From assembly GCA_963677175.2 (NCBI GenBank), contig CAXXES010000004.1, forward strand, positions 558,001 to 622,000: DNA of 64,000 nucleotides, written 5' to 3'. Positions 8,254-16,797 of the stretch are shown here, one piece after another. A program made the translations under genes and the position numbers. Positions within the stretch are counted from its first letter, which is position 1; each line of letters starts with the position of its first letter. The notes beneath the pieces are model-generated. The model did no database searches, was not told the origin of the DNA, and saw nothing but the letters and a program-made list of their open reading frames with translations. The stretch comes from Sunxiuqinia sp963677175 (GTDB lineage Bacteria; Bacteroidota; Bacteroidia; Bacteroidales; Prolixibacteraceae).

Positions 8254-8261
8254 TATCTTTG
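8254..8261 (+). promoter_or_regulatory. Promoter -7 element of the queuosine operon
   Basis: TATCTTTG matches TAnnTTTG exactly. Transcription would start around 8267-8270, just before the aptamer at 8277, so the riboswitch would sit at the extreme 5' end of the message. A -33 TTTG at 8223-8226 is 27 bp away, longer than usual. Confidence 0.5.
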
Positions 8262-8276
8262 CCCCCATAATGAACG

Positions 8277-8309
8277 ACGTGTTCTTGATAACCACGTAAA
8301 AAACAAGAG
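8277..8309 (+). ncRNA. preQ1-I-like riboswitch aptamer
   Basis: P1 is ACGTG (8277-8281) paired with CACGT (8293-8297). The 11-nt loop starts TTCTTG. After P1 comes an A6 tract (8298-8303) and then CAAGA (8304-8308), which pairs with TCTTG (8283-8287) in the loop to form an H-type pseudoknot. This order (short P1, TTC-containing loop, A-rich tail, pseudoknot P2) is that of preQ1 class I aptamers. The ATG is at 8312, so P2 formation would hide the purine-rich AAGAG ahead of the start codon: ligand-dependent translational repression is inferred. The gene downstream transports queuosine precursors. Confidence 0.72.
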
Positions 8310-8311
8310 TC

Positions 8312-8992
8312 ATGAAAAATAAAGTATCGGTTTTATTTCTGTTGGCTGGCGTGTTTTTCGCTGCCTGTCTGTTGATCTCAAATATCTTAGCTTCGAAAAT
8401 CATTTTGATCGGGCTCTGGTCGGCTCCAGCTGGTGTATTGATCTTTCCCCTGGCTTATATCATCAACGATGTGATTGCGGAAGTGTGGGGCTATGCCAAA
8501 GCGCGCTTGATTATTTGGGCTGGATTTGGAGTGAATCTTTTGGCTGTCATCTTTTTTATGTTGGCGATTTATATGCCGGCTGCTCCGTTTTACGAAGCGC
8601 AAGAGGCTTTTCAAACTATTCTCGGAAGCTCTGTGCGTATCGTATTTGCCAGTTTGACGGCGTATGTGGTGGGTTCATTCCTCAATGCCTATGTGATGAG
8701 CAAGTTTAAGCTGATGACTAGAGGCAAAGGTTTTTCATTGCGGGCCATTGTGTCAACCATTGTGGGTGAAGGAGCTGATTCAATGATTTTCATTACCATC
8801 GCTTTTGCGGAGATTTTCCCACTGCCGGTCATTCTGGGAATGATTGTCACCCAAGCCTTGTTGAAAACAGCCTACGAGATTCTGGTATTGCCACTGACCA
8901 TTGTGGTGGTTCGGAAAGTGAAAGCTATTGAAGGAGTGGATACCTTTGATGAAAATATTTCCTACAATCCATTTCGATTAAAACAAGTGTAA
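8312..8992 (+). CDS. yhhQ: Queuosine precursor transporter, YhhQ/QPTR family
   Basis: A 226-residue inner-membrane protein with about six membrane segments, beginning FLLAGVFFAACLLISNILASKI. Family landmarks are FPLAYIINDVIAEVWGY (about 45-61) and an interior RAIVSTIVGEGADSMIF. The family imports queuine-pathway precursors such as preQ0/preQ1. It opens an operon with queC (1-nt TAATG overlap) and queF, and a preQ1-like aptamer lies directly before its start, so import and synthesis are probably feedback-controlled together. Confidence 0.9.
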   Translation: MKNKVSVLFLLAGVFFAACLLISNILASKIILIGLWSAPAGVLIFPLAYIINDVIAEVWGYAKARLIIWAGFGVNLLAVIFFMLAIYMPAAPFYEAQEAFQTILGSSVRIVFASLTAYVVGSFLNAYVMSKFKLMTRGKGFSLRAIVSTIVGEGADSMIFITIAFAEIFPLPVILGMIVTQALLKTAYEILVLPLTIVVVRKVKAIEGVDTFDENISYNPFRLKQV

Positions 8993-9645
8993 TGCGGAAG
9001 TCATTGGTCGTATTTTCCGGAGGGCAGGATTCTACCACTTGTCTGTACTGGGCGAAGAGAGTGTTTGATGAGGTGGAAGCCATCTCGTTCGATTATGGAC
9101 AAAAACACCGGCTGGAATTGGACGTTGCTGAGTCGATCGCCAAGCAGGCCGGGGTGCCATTTCATCTTTTCAGGCTGGATTTACTGAGCCAGCTTACCAC
9201 GAATGCTTTGACCAATTCGGAGATTGGAGTTGAGCCGGATAAGCCGGCTGATCGTCCGCCAAATACGCTGGTTGAAGGCCGCAACATGTTGTTTCTGACC
9301 TATGCAGCCGTATTTGCCAAGTCGAAAGGTATTCTTCATTTGGTAACCGGAGTGGGACAGGCCGACTACAGCGGTTATCCTGATTGCCGGGATGAATTTG
9401 TTCGTTCACTCAACCAAACGTTGAACCTGTCGATGGAGTTTCCGTATGAAATTCATACCCCACTGATGTGGCGAAGCAAAGAACAAATATGGCAGCTAGC
9501 CGATGAGTTGGGCGTATTTGATTTGGTGCGGAACCAAACACTAACTTGTTATAATGGAATTATTGGTACTGGTTGCGGACATTGCCCGGCGTGCAAGCTC
9601 AGACGGAATGGATTGGAAAGCTACCTGAAGAAACAGAAAGCATGA
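8992..9645 (+). CDS. queC: 7-cyano-7-deazaguanine (preQ0) synthase QueC
   Basis: QueC converts 7-carboxy-7-deazaguanine to preQ0 with ATP and ammonia. The PP-loop SGGQDSTTCLYWA is at residues 9-21. The C-terminal zinc site is visible as four cysteines in TCYNGIIGTGCGHCPACK (about 185-203). The 217-residue length is typical. The ATG overlaps the yhhQ stop (TAATG). queD and queE are not in the window. Confidence 0.95.
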   Translation: MRKSLVVFSGGQDSTTCLYWAKRVFDEVEAISFDYGQKHRLELDVAESIAKQAGVPFHLFRLDLLSQLTTNALTNSEIGVEPDKPADRPPNTLVEGRNMLFLTYAAVFAKSKGILHLVTGVGQADYSGYPDCRDEFVRSLNQTLNLSMEFPYEIHTPLMWRSKEQIWQLADELGVFDLVRNQTLTCYNGIIGTGCGHCPACKLRRNGLESYLKKQKA

Positions 9646-9711
9646 GATCGTCCGCTGGCTTTTCAGTGATTGACGTGACTTTGGAATTTGAAACCTGGAA
9701 CTTGAAATTTT

Positions 9712-10182
9712 ATGGATAATTTGAAACATTTGGGCAACGAAACCGGGTATGGGTTTGATTACAAACCGGAAGTATTGGAAGCATTTGACAATAAACATCA
9801 AGAGAACGATTATTGGGTGAAATTTAATGCTCCGGAGTTTACCAGTTTGTGTCCAATTACCGGACAGCCCGACTTCGCAACCATTTATATTAGTTATTTG
9901 CCTGCCCTCAAGATGTTGGAAAGCAAGTCGTTGAAGTTATACTTGTTTAGTTTCCGCAATCATGGCGCTTTTCACGAAGATTGCATCAACATGATCATGA
10001 AAGACCTGATTCATCTCATGGAACCGAAGTACATCGAAGTGTGGGGGAAATTCCTGCCGCGCGGCGGGATCAGCATTGATCCTTTTTCCAATTACGGACA
10101 GCCGGGAACCAAATATGAAGCACTGGCCTGGCACCGCCTGCAAAACCATGATTTAAATCCGGAGAAGGTCGATAACCGATAG
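9712..10182 (+). CDS. queF: NADPH-dependent preQ0 reductase QueF (unimodular)
   Basis: QueF reduces the nitrile of preQ0 to the amine of preQ1. The catalytic cysteine is in TSLCPITGQPDF (about residues 44-55), and the QueF signature ESKSLKLY is present near 71. The 156-residue length is that of the short, YkvM-type enzyme. It lies 66 bp after queC; its product is the ligand expected for the aptamer upstream of the operon. Confidence 0.95.
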   Translation: MDNLKHLGNETGYGFDYKPEVLEAFDNKHQENDYWVKFNAPEFTSLCPITGQPDFATIYISYLPALKMLESKSLKLYLFSFRNHGAFHEDCINMIMKDLIHLMEPKYIEVWGKFLPRGGISIDPFSNYGQPGTKYEALAWHRLQNHDLNPEKVDNR

Positions 10183-10284
10183 TGGTATTTTTCCAAAAGA
10201 TTAGTTTATAATTTTGGATTAGTAGCTATAAACAGCGTAAATTGCTTGTTCCTTGATGCGAATTGAATTCTAACATTGATTAAG

Positions 10285-10737
10285 ATGGACAACTGGAAAC
10301 ACATTATGGCGTTTACGTACCCTCATGAAGCACACCTGGCTCAACTTTACCTGAATTCAGAAGGTATTGAAACAATGTTGAAAGATGAGTTCACCGTGCA
10401 GGTTTATGGGTTTTATTCGAATGCCATTGGTGGTGTAAAATTGATGGTGAACGAGAACGAGTATGAACAGGCGTTGGCTTTATTGCAGTCCGGCGGTTAT
10501 GTGGTGAATCATCCTGTTGCTGATCGTATTCTGCAAGTTCCTGTTGTAGCGAAGGCTGACAGAAAGCACTGTCCTTTTTGCAAATCAGACAATATCGAAA
10601 TCAATAAAGAACCCAATATTGTAATGGTTATCCTTTACTTGATTATTGGAGCCATCTTTCCCTTTTTCAAATCCAGTTATAAATGCTTCGATTGCGGTAA
10701 GCAATGGAAGTTTGTTAAGGCCGAGAGCAAGGCCTAG
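10285..10737 (+). CDS. DUF2007-type protein with zinc ribbon and membrane hairpin
   Basis: The start is taken at the ATG at 10285 (MDNWKHIMAF); an earlier TTG is unlikely. Residues 1-80 resemble the DUF2007 putative signal-transducing domain (FTYPHEAHLAQLYLNSEGIE, GGVKLMVNENEYEQA). The C-terminal part has a CPFC...CFDCG zinc-ribbon interrupted by a hydrophobic stretch (VMVILYLIIGAIFPFF). The ribbon halves therefore flank a membrane-associated segment. Function unknown; it stands alone after queF. Confidence 0.7.
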   Translation: MDNWKHIMAFTYPHEAHLAQLYLNSEGIETMLKDEFTVQVYGFYSNAIGGVKLMVNENEYEQALALLQSGGYVVNHPVADRILQVPVVAKADRKHCPFCKSDNIEINKEPNIVMVILYLIIGAIFPFFKSSYKCFDCGKQWKFVKAESKA

Positions 10738-10779
10738 CCGGATGTCGAACGCAAACCGGCGACTCGGCAGAGGGCCTGT

Positions 10780-11259
10780 CTATTCCGGAAGCCCGATCGT
10801 TTGAATTAGCCTGGAGGTGATGAGCAAGGCGGATTCGTAAGCTTTAGCCCATTGGCTCGACCGTGGTCCGGCAATATTGAGGATTTCTACCGGGTTGGTT
10901 TTCAGAAAAAGAAGAAGCTCTTCAAGACTTTCATCAATAAAAAAAGGCGACACTTTGAATAGGAAAACAGGTTTGTTCAGGGCGTTGGCCAACTTGTAGG
11001 TGAGCAAGGTTCCGCCGGTTAAATCATTTTGGTAAATAATTAAGGTGGCATTCGAGTCGAGTATGTTTTGGCGTGTGCGATCGTCATAATAAACGCTCGC
11101 CATTTCCCGCAGAGGATACAACGTAGGTATGATTCCATCTTCGGCCCGTCTTCCGGCCGGACACCAACCACCACACGAAAATCCGGCTTTCAGGCAGGCA
11201 TCAAGTGCGGCCCGGTCTACGCCAGTTTGTCCTCCACTAATGATTTTTTGAAGCTTCAT
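10780..11259 (-). CDS. Putative molybdenum-carrier (MoCo_carrier, Rossmann-like) protein
   Basis: This 159-residue protein opens with KIISGGQTGVDRAALDACL, the conserved GGQTGVDR nucleotide-binding loop of the putative molybdenum cofactor carrier family, related to lysine decarboxylase-like/DprA Rossmann proteins. CGGWCPAGRRAEDG and NATLIIYQNDLTGGTLLT are further family segments. No molybdopterin genes are nearby, so a role as MoCo carrier is by family name only. Transcribed alone, convergent with the preceding gene. Confidence 0.75.
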   Translation of the reverse strand: MKLQKIISGGQTGVDRAALDACLKAGFSCGGWCPAGRRAEDGIIPTLYPLREMASVYYDDRTRQNILDSNATLIIYQNDLTGGTLLTYKLANALNKPVFLFKVSPFFIDESLEELLLFLKTNPVEILNIAGPRSSQWAKAYESALLITSRLIQTIGLPE

Positions 11260-11537
11260 TCGATAAAAATAATGAATCGAGCGAAAGAATCATTTCTCAC
11301 GGCGATGATTTAAGGTCACGGACCGATCTATTATTTTTCTTATCACTTCTCTCATAGTTTATTAGAAGACAGAAATACGACAACAATTATTGCTTAGTAC
11401 TTACATCCGAATGTTACTTGTTGATGTGCTCCGGGTAATCGACTCTTTAATAATTTGCTTGCATTTCATCTGTTAAAATTCGAACTTTAACCAGCTGTTA
11501 AAAAGGCGCGCATAGAACTTAACTCAAACCAAGCCGA

Positions 11538-12263
11538 ATGTGTATGAAGTTGAAATTGATTTTTATTTTTTTCTCTTTCCTGATTTCGTCTGTTACCTTT
11601 TCCCAAGACGATTTTGTGTCGCTTTTTAATGGTGCTAACCTGGATGGCTGGGTTGAGAAGAAAGCGCCGCGCGATCGGAATTACATGTTTTTTCGGGTGA
11701 TTGACGGCACCATCATGGCCAATTCGTTAAACAATCCGGAACACGACTATGCCTGGCTCTATTCAGAAAAGGAATATGCTGATTTTGAATTGAAGTTTCA
11801 ATTTCGGGCATTTAGAACCAGTCGCGGAAACAGTGGGGTGCAGGTGCGTTCGCGATACAACGACGAGGAATACTGGATGAATGGGCCGCAGGTTGATATC
11901 CATCCACCGGAACCATGGCGCACGGGCATGATTTGGGATGAAACCAGGGGCAATCAACGTTGGATTTTTCCGAATATTCCTAAAAATGCCTGGGTCAATG
12001 AGTCCATGCAGCGAAAGAATCCCATGTTCTATTATGCCGAAGAAACCAACCAATGGAACCTGATGCGAATCCGATGCGTTGGAACATCTATTGAGGCTTG
12101 GCTGAATGGCATGAAAATCACAAACTACAAAGGAGAGGGAACCTTGAATGATGAAACCCACCAAACGTTAAACGTTGGAATGAAAGGGCATATCGCCTTT
12201 CAAATTCATGAAAAAGATGCCTTAATCATGCAGTATAAAGAGATCTACATTATGGAGTTGTAG
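11538..12263 (+). CDS. Secreted DUF1080 (3-keto-disaccharide hydrolase-like) protein
   Basis: The likely start is the ATG at 11538 or, giving a cleaner signal peptide (MKLKLIFIFFSFLISS), the ATG at 11544. The mature part is a single LamG-like beta-sandwich of the DUF1080 family: FVSLFNGANLDGWVEKK at the N-terminus, GNSGVQVRSRY in the middle and MRIRCVGTSIEAWLNG near the C-terminus. Family members act on 3-keto-glycosides in the periplasm. A second, lipoprotein-anchored homologue is encoded at 30030-30824. No polysaccharide utilisation locus surrounds it. Confidence 0.82.
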   Translation: MCMKLKLIFIFFSFLISSVTFSQDDFVSLFNGANLDGWVEKKAPRDRNYMFFRVIDGTIMANSLNNPEHDYAWLYSEKEYADFELKFQFRAFRTSRGNSGVQVRSRYNDEEYWMNGPQVDIHPPEPWRTGMIWDETRGNQRWIFPNIPKNAWVNESMQRKNPMFYYAEETNQWNLMRIRCVGTSIEAWLNGMKITNYKGEGTLNDETHQTLNVGMKGHIAFQIHEKDALIMQYKEIYIMEL

Positions 12264-12365
12264 CTGATTAAACCGTTTTTACAAGCTTTTTACCAAGTGA
12301 GATGGATCATTTCAAATCTTTGTGGAAAAGGGAATCCTTCGGCTGTCAGGCTCAATTCCGGGCAC

Positions 12366-12612
12366 TAACTTTTACAAAAATTCCAAAAAATGACAAAGCT
12401 GGCTGCTGATTTTTACAAAAATTCCAAAAAACAACAAAGTTAGCCGCCAACTTTCGCAAAAATCCAAAAAAATAAGAAAGCTGGCCGCCAACTTTCACAA
12501 AAATCTGAAAAAACAAGAAAGCTGGTCGCCAACTTTCGCAAAAATCTGAAAAAACAAGAAAGCTGGCCGCTGATTTCTCCAAAATTTCGAAAAAACAAGA
12601 AAGCTGGCGACC
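12366..12612. repeat. 41-bp tandem repeat (minisatellite), about six copies
   Basis: The word AAAG followed by CTGG or a variant recurs at 12395, 12436, 12477, 12518, 12559 and 12600, exactly 41 bp apart. Each unit carries a GC-rich half (CTGGCCGCCAACTTTCG) and an A-rich half (AAAAATC...AAAAAACAAG). As 41 is not a multiple of three, open frames through the array are accidental. The array fills the gap between the convergent DUF1080 and ppiD genes. Confidence 0.85.
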
Positions 12613-12661
12613 TGAATTGATCCATTACAAGTTCGATTGACAGTTGATAAAAATACAAGAC

Positions 12662-12692
12662 ATAAAAAAGCAGGCGATTAAACCTGCTTTAC
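12662..12692 (-). terminator. Intrinsic terminator after ppiD
   Basis: AAAGCAGG (12667-12674) pairs with CCTGCTTT (12683-12690) across an 8-nt loop. The A-run at 12664-12669 becomes a U-tract on the minus strand. It lies 24 bp beyond the ppiD stop. Confidence 0.7.
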
Positions 12693-12715
12693 TAATATTT
12701 TGGAGGGACGATCGA

Positions 12716-13497
12716 TTAATAAAACTTCGCCCGGTTATCTTCAATTTCTACCGCGTTCTTTTGTGCTTCGTAAGCCTGGTAGATGGCGCGCGAACCAAGA
12801 ACCTGGGTTAAGCGGGTTTGTTCGGCCTTTACATCTTCGTCGGTTCCATTAATGATTGAAACGACCTTAATCAAGTAAACACCATTGTTTCCAATGATTG
12901 GCGATGAAACTTCGTCCTGAGGTAAGCTGGCTAGTGTTCCAATTACAGCGGGTTCCATACCAACTGCCGGAATCGACGTTGAGTTAAAGGTCAGTCCGTT
13001 GGCATCGTTTACTTCAGCATCCAGGCTTTCAGCAATGGCTTCCATATCTGTTCCTGTAGCGGCATCCTTCATTTTCTGAGCAATGGCTTTTCCTTTGTTC
13101 AGTTTTTTTACAACCAATTCAACCCGGGGTTTGACTTCTTCAAAAGAAGCGACTCCCTCGTTGGTTTCTTTGGTTAGCGCCGCAACCACAAACTGATCTC
13201 CCAATTCGAAAATTGCAGAACCTTCATTGTTGTGCAGGATATCTTTTACGTCAGCTTGGTAAGCAGCACGAATTAATGGACGAGAGTCCTCCAAGCCAGC
13301 TACCGCGCGGTCGTTTTCACCAACGGTTGCCAGTTTTTTCGTTAGTTTATCATTGGCAATGGCTTCGGCGAATGATTTGTAGTCTTGGTTATCTGAAACA
13401 AAGCGGCTGGCTTGTGCATAAACATTCTGGTAGGTTTGTGTGCTTGGCTCAATGGTACGAGCCAGCGTTGCTAAACGAACCTGTTTTACTTCTTTCC
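12716..13497 (-). pseudogene. ppiD: C-terminal part of PpiD-type foldase, out of frame with the N-terminal part
   Basis: Read in this frame from about 13497 the protein continues as KEVKQVRLATLARTIEPS and then SRFVSDNQDYKSFAEAI, and ends near 12716 with IYQAYEAQKNAVEIEDN. That is the expected C-terminal third of Bacteroidota PpiD. It is separated from the N-terminal frame by a one-base shift at A6GGAAAG (minus strand, 13503-13496). The first ATG in this frame (13294) is internal and has no convincing initiation context. Either the gene is broken, the ribosome slips by -1, or the assembly lost one base. Confidence 0.75.
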
Positions 13498-14829
13498 TTT
13501 TTTAGTGGGTTGAATCAGGTGAACACCAAACTGGGTGGTTGTTGTGTACAATTGGTTGACTTTACCATTAAACGCAGCTTCTTCAAACGGTTTCACCATT
13601 TGGTTTTTTCCAAACCAGCCGAGATCTCCTCCCAGACGTGCTGATCCGGTATCTTCAGAGTACTGTTCGGCTAAAGCAGCAAAGCTCGCTCCGTTTTCAA
13701 TCAATCCTTTCAGACTGTCGGCCAGTGCCAGTGCAGCCTCATAGCCACCCACAACATCGGGGTTAATCAGGATATGACGTGCCTGAACCGAATCAGGTAA
13801 ATTTTTAAAATTGTCAATTTTCACCAATCTGTAGGTGCTACCTTCTTTGAATGGCCCATAAACTGAACCGACTTCATTGTTGAACGCAAATTCGGCGATA
13901 TCATCAGATAATTCTTCTTTTTTCTGATAAACATTTTCGAAGGGAACATCGGAATTCACATTGACGTATTGCTCGTTCTCCGCGATCACTTTAAATTCAT
14001 CCTTAGCATCTTCTATCCACTTCAGGGTGGCAGCATCGTCGGCCTCAGTGGCTTTTACATCGAAGGTGATGTATTCAATGGTACGGCTTTCTTCTTGTTT
14101 GTAATTGTCCTGATGCTCGTTGTAGTACGCTTTCAATTCAGCGTCAGATACTGAAACAGCACTGTCGGGCATGGAGATGTAAGGCAAACGAATGTATTGA
14201 ATATTCATCTGCTTATTTTTAGCCTCCATGCTTTTTTGCGCTTCGGCCATTGTGGTGTAAAGTCCCTGACGTACCAGGTTGTTGTATTTGGTTTGAATGC
14301 GTTCTTCTTTAATTTGGTTTTCAATATAGAGCCAATAAGCTTTTTGCTGAGGTGTTGCATTCAATTCAAGTGATTTCAAAAACTGAAGAACTGCTGATCG
14401 ATCAACCTGTCCGGTTTGTTGATTGCGAAAAAGTTGTTGGATGATGGGGTGAAGATTGCTACCCTGAACCATGTCAAACAGTTCGTCTGAAGTAACGGTC
14501 AGACCCAGATCTTCATAAATGTCACTCATCACAATTTTGCGGACTAAACTTTGCCAGGCTTGCTCACGGATTTGTACCCAGGTATTTTCGTCAAGCTGTG
14601 TGCTTCCTGTGTTCATTTTGTAGATTTCCGCCATTTCTTCAACCTGTCGCTGGAAATCAGGGTACTGTACAGATTCGCCATCTATTTCGGCAACTTCCAT
14701 TTGGTTAGGCCGTAATAGCGAACTGCCTGAGTTAAGAATATCGCCTAATATGAAGGCAACCAAAGCTAGACCAATAATGATCGCTACCAACAATCCTCCC
14801 CGATTTCTTATGTTTTGTAATGTAGCCAT
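13486..14829 (-). CDS. ppiD: PpiD/SurA-type periplasmic peptidyl-prolyl isomerase, N-terminal 447 residues (frameshifted gene)
   Basis: A short cytoplasmic N-terminus, one membrane anchor (GLLVAIIIGLALVAFILGDIL, about residues 12-32), a SurA_N-like chaperone region and a parvulin domain (about 345-440: ARHILINPD, SEDTGSARLGGDLGWFGK, QFGVHLIQ). Full-length Bacteroidota homologues are near 700 residues. This frame stops at 13486 just after KKGKK, and the rest of the protein is found in another frame (12716-13497). The parvulin domain is complete, so the short product could still be active. Confidence 0.88.
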   Translation of the reverse strand: MATLQNIRNRGGLLVAIIIGLALVAFILGDILNSGSSLLRPNQMEVAEIDGESVQYPDFQRQVEEMAEIYKMNTGSTQLDENTWVQIREQAWQSLVRKIVMSDIYEDLGLTVTSDELFDMVQGSNLHPIIQQLFRNQQTGQVDRSAVLQFLKSLELNATPQQKAYWLYIENQIKEERIQTKYNNLVRQGLYTTMAEAQKSMEAKNKQMNIQYIRLPYISMPDSAVSVSDAELKAYYNEHQDNYKQEESRTIEYITFDVKATEADDAATLKWIEDAKDEFKVIAENEQYVNVNSDVPFENVYQKKEELSDDIAEFAFNNEVGSVYGPFKEGSTYRLVKIDNFKNLPDSVQARHILINPDVVGGYEAALALADSLKGLIENGASFAALAEQYSEDTGSARLGGDLGWFGKNQMVKPFEEAAFNGKVNQLYTTTTQFGVHLIQPTKKGKK

Positions 14830-14910
14830 TGACTAATAGTTATTGAATTATGATTTACTTGTTTTTTTCGAGCTACGAAGATAGTAATTTTAGGAATTAA
14901 ACCTTAAGAT

Positions 14911-16194
14911 TCATTTTTTATTTTGGGTGTTGTCCAATATCTTAAGGTTTACCAATTCAATTTTGGTGTTGGTTGCTTTTAGTATCTTAAAGCGGTAATG
15001 ATCAATATCAATGATGGTGTTAATTTTTGGAATGCTTTCGTGGTGGAAAAGGATAAAACCAGCGAGTGTTTCGAAATTTTCTTTGACCGGAAAACCAAGA
15101 TTGTATTTTTCATTCAGGTCATCCAATTCGATGCGGGCAGATAAAATAAATTCGTTGCTGCTGATTTTCCGTTCAACGAAATCAATCGTGTCATGTTCGT
15201 CTTCAATCTCACCGAAAATTTCTTCCAGAATATCTTCGCTGGTCACCATGCCAGAGGTGCCTCCAAACTCATCAACTACAATGGCGATGCTGCGGTGTTG
15301 CGAAATAAACTTGCTCAGCAGTTTGCTTGCCGGCATGGTTTCGGGGACAATGAGCACCTTTTTTAGATTTGAACGGATAGAGCCGGGATTGGCAAAAATG
15401 GTGGAGTGGTGGATGTATCCAATGATGTTGTCAATGTTATCCTGATAAAACAGGATACGCGAATAGCCGGTTTCAATGAATTTCTGAATCAGGTCTTCCA
15501 TATTGGAATTGATATCCAAGATTTCCATTTCGGTACGCGGAACCATCACCTCACGGAGTTTGACTTTCGAAAAGTCCAGGGCGTTGCGAAACAGCTTAAC
15601 TTCATTTTCCAGCTCGTGTTCCCGGCGCTGTTGATCTTCGTCCGACTCATTCACAAAATGATTAAGATCAATCCGGTTAAAAACATTTTTTTTGATGTTC
15701 TCGTCAGAGGGTGATTTGAAGATCATATTCAACAGAAATTGGGAAATCCCAATGACCAGTTTTGTGAGCGGCAGAAAAAGGAAGTAGAAAAAAGCTACCG
15801 GAACGGAGAAGAAACGCAAAAGGGTGTTTGGATTGATTCGGAAAAGTGTTTTCGGGAAAAATTCGGCCGTAAACAAAATGATGAGGGTGGAGGCAATGGT
15901 TTGAAGTAGTAATACCACACTGTCGATCGGAACCAAACGGTAAAACATGGGGCCAAGCAGTTTGGCAAAAGCAATTCCATAAATCACCAGGGCAATGTTA
16001 TTTCCAATAAGCATGGTGGCGATATACTGTCCCGGATTTTTGGTGAACAAGGACAGTATTCGGGCACTAATGAAGTTTTGTTGTTTATCCATCTCCAGCC
16101 GCAGTTTATTAGCCGAAACAAAGGCAATTTCCATTCCTGAGAAAAAGGCCGAGAAGATGATCGTGGTTATGATGGTAATAATCAGGATTTCCAT
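14911..16194 (-). CDS. CNNM/CorC-family membrane protein with CBS domains (GldE/HlyC-like)
   Basis: 427 residues: an N-terminal DUF21/CNNM membrane domain with about four segments (IITTIIFSAFFSGMEIAFV, ATMLIGNNIALVIYGIAFA), a CBS pair (about 205-330; VMVPRTEMEILDIN, IAIVVDEFGGTSGMVT) and a C-terminal CorC_HlyC domain. Family members are implicated in divalent cation efflux; the Bacteroidota paralogue GldE is tied to gliding motility, but nothing here shows gliding genes. It sits 6 bp after lptC. Confidence 0.85.
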   Translation of the reverse strand: MEILIITIITTIIFSAFFSGMEIAFVSANKLRLEMDKQQNFISARILSLFTKNPGQYIATMLIGNNIALVIYGIAFAKLLGPMFYRLVPIDSVVLLLQTIASTLIILFTAEFFPKTLFRINPNTLLRFFSVPVAFFYFLFLPLTKLVIGISQFLLNMIFKSPSDENIKKNVFNRIDLNHFVNESDEDQQRREHELENEVKLFRNALDFSKVKLREVMVPRTEMEILDINSNMEDLIQKFIETGYSRILFYQDNIDNIIGYIHHSTIFANPGSIRSNLKKVLIVPETMPASKLLSKFISQHRSIAIVVDEFGGTSGMVTSEDILEEIFGEIEDEHDTIDFVERKISSNEFILSARIELDDLNEKYNLGFPVKENFETLAGFILFHHESIPKINTIIDIDHYRFKILKATNTKIELVNLKILDNTQNKK

Positions 16195-16200
16195 GCGCTG

Positions 16201-16797
16201 TTATTCTTGAACTTCAATATACAGTGGTCCTTTGGGATTCTTGATTTTCCAGTTGGATAAATTTTGGTCCGACTCAAAACCAATACCAGTAAGCACTTGA
16301 TCTTCACGAATAATTTTTACAAATTGTTCAGAATAGATCTTTCCTTTCTCTTGTTCCCAGATCAGGTGTTCAGTTTTCAGTGTGTCTCCTTGCGGATTGA
16401 CAGCCACCACGTTGTTTTTCGCTTCCCACTTGCTTTCGGCCTCATAGTATCGGGCATAGTTTGACGTGATGCTGGCAATTTGCTCCATCTGCTCATTGTA
16501 GCGTTCAATTTCCACGCCTTCGGGAAACTCGATGAAAGGATCTTCTGCTTTGTCGAAACGAATGAGTTTGGGAGTGATCAATTTAAACCGGATAATGGTC
16601 GAGTCGGAATGGATCATCTCATAGTTTTCGGCTTCAACGCCGGCCATATTTTCACCCGATGAGAATTCTTTTATTTTTTCAATTTTATTGGCACATGAAA
16701 AGAAAAGCATTGCAATTCCCATGAGGAGAATTGCAATGCTTCTTTTGTAAAATCGCTGTTGTGTTTTCTTACTTAACACGTACGGTTGTTGTTTCAT
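16201..16797 (-). CDS. lptC: LPS export lipoprotein LptC
   Basis: The start is placed at 16797 (MKQQPYVLSKK), since upstream residues in the open frame are a shadow of the TPR gene. A lipobox follows the hydrophobic segment (LLMGIAMLFFSCANK), so the protein is a predicted lipoprotein; E. coli LptC instead keeps a transmembrane anchor. The rest matches the LptC/OstA-like beta-jellyroll: IIRFKLITPKLIRFD, ITSNYARYYEAESKWEAKNN, NPQGDTLKTEHLIW. It would relay LPS from LptBFG to LptA across the periplasm. The gene overlaps the TPR gene end by 29 bp. Confidence 0.8.
   Translation of the reverse strand: MKQQPYVLSKKTQQRFYKRSIAILLMGIAMLFFSCANKIEKIKEFSSGENMAGVEAENYEMIHSDSTIIRFKLITPKLIRFDKAEDPFIEFPEGVEIERYNEQMEQIASITSNYARYYEAESKWEAKNNVVAVNPQGDTLKTEHLIWEQEKGKIYSEQFVKIIREDQVLTGIGFESDQNLSNWKIKNPKGPLYIEVQE

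Noticed and set aside
12352..12658. Two overlapping minus-strand open frames of 72-76 codons rich in Phe
   Set aside because: They arise from the 41-bp repeat read in different frames; the period is not a multiple of three and both frames look alike.
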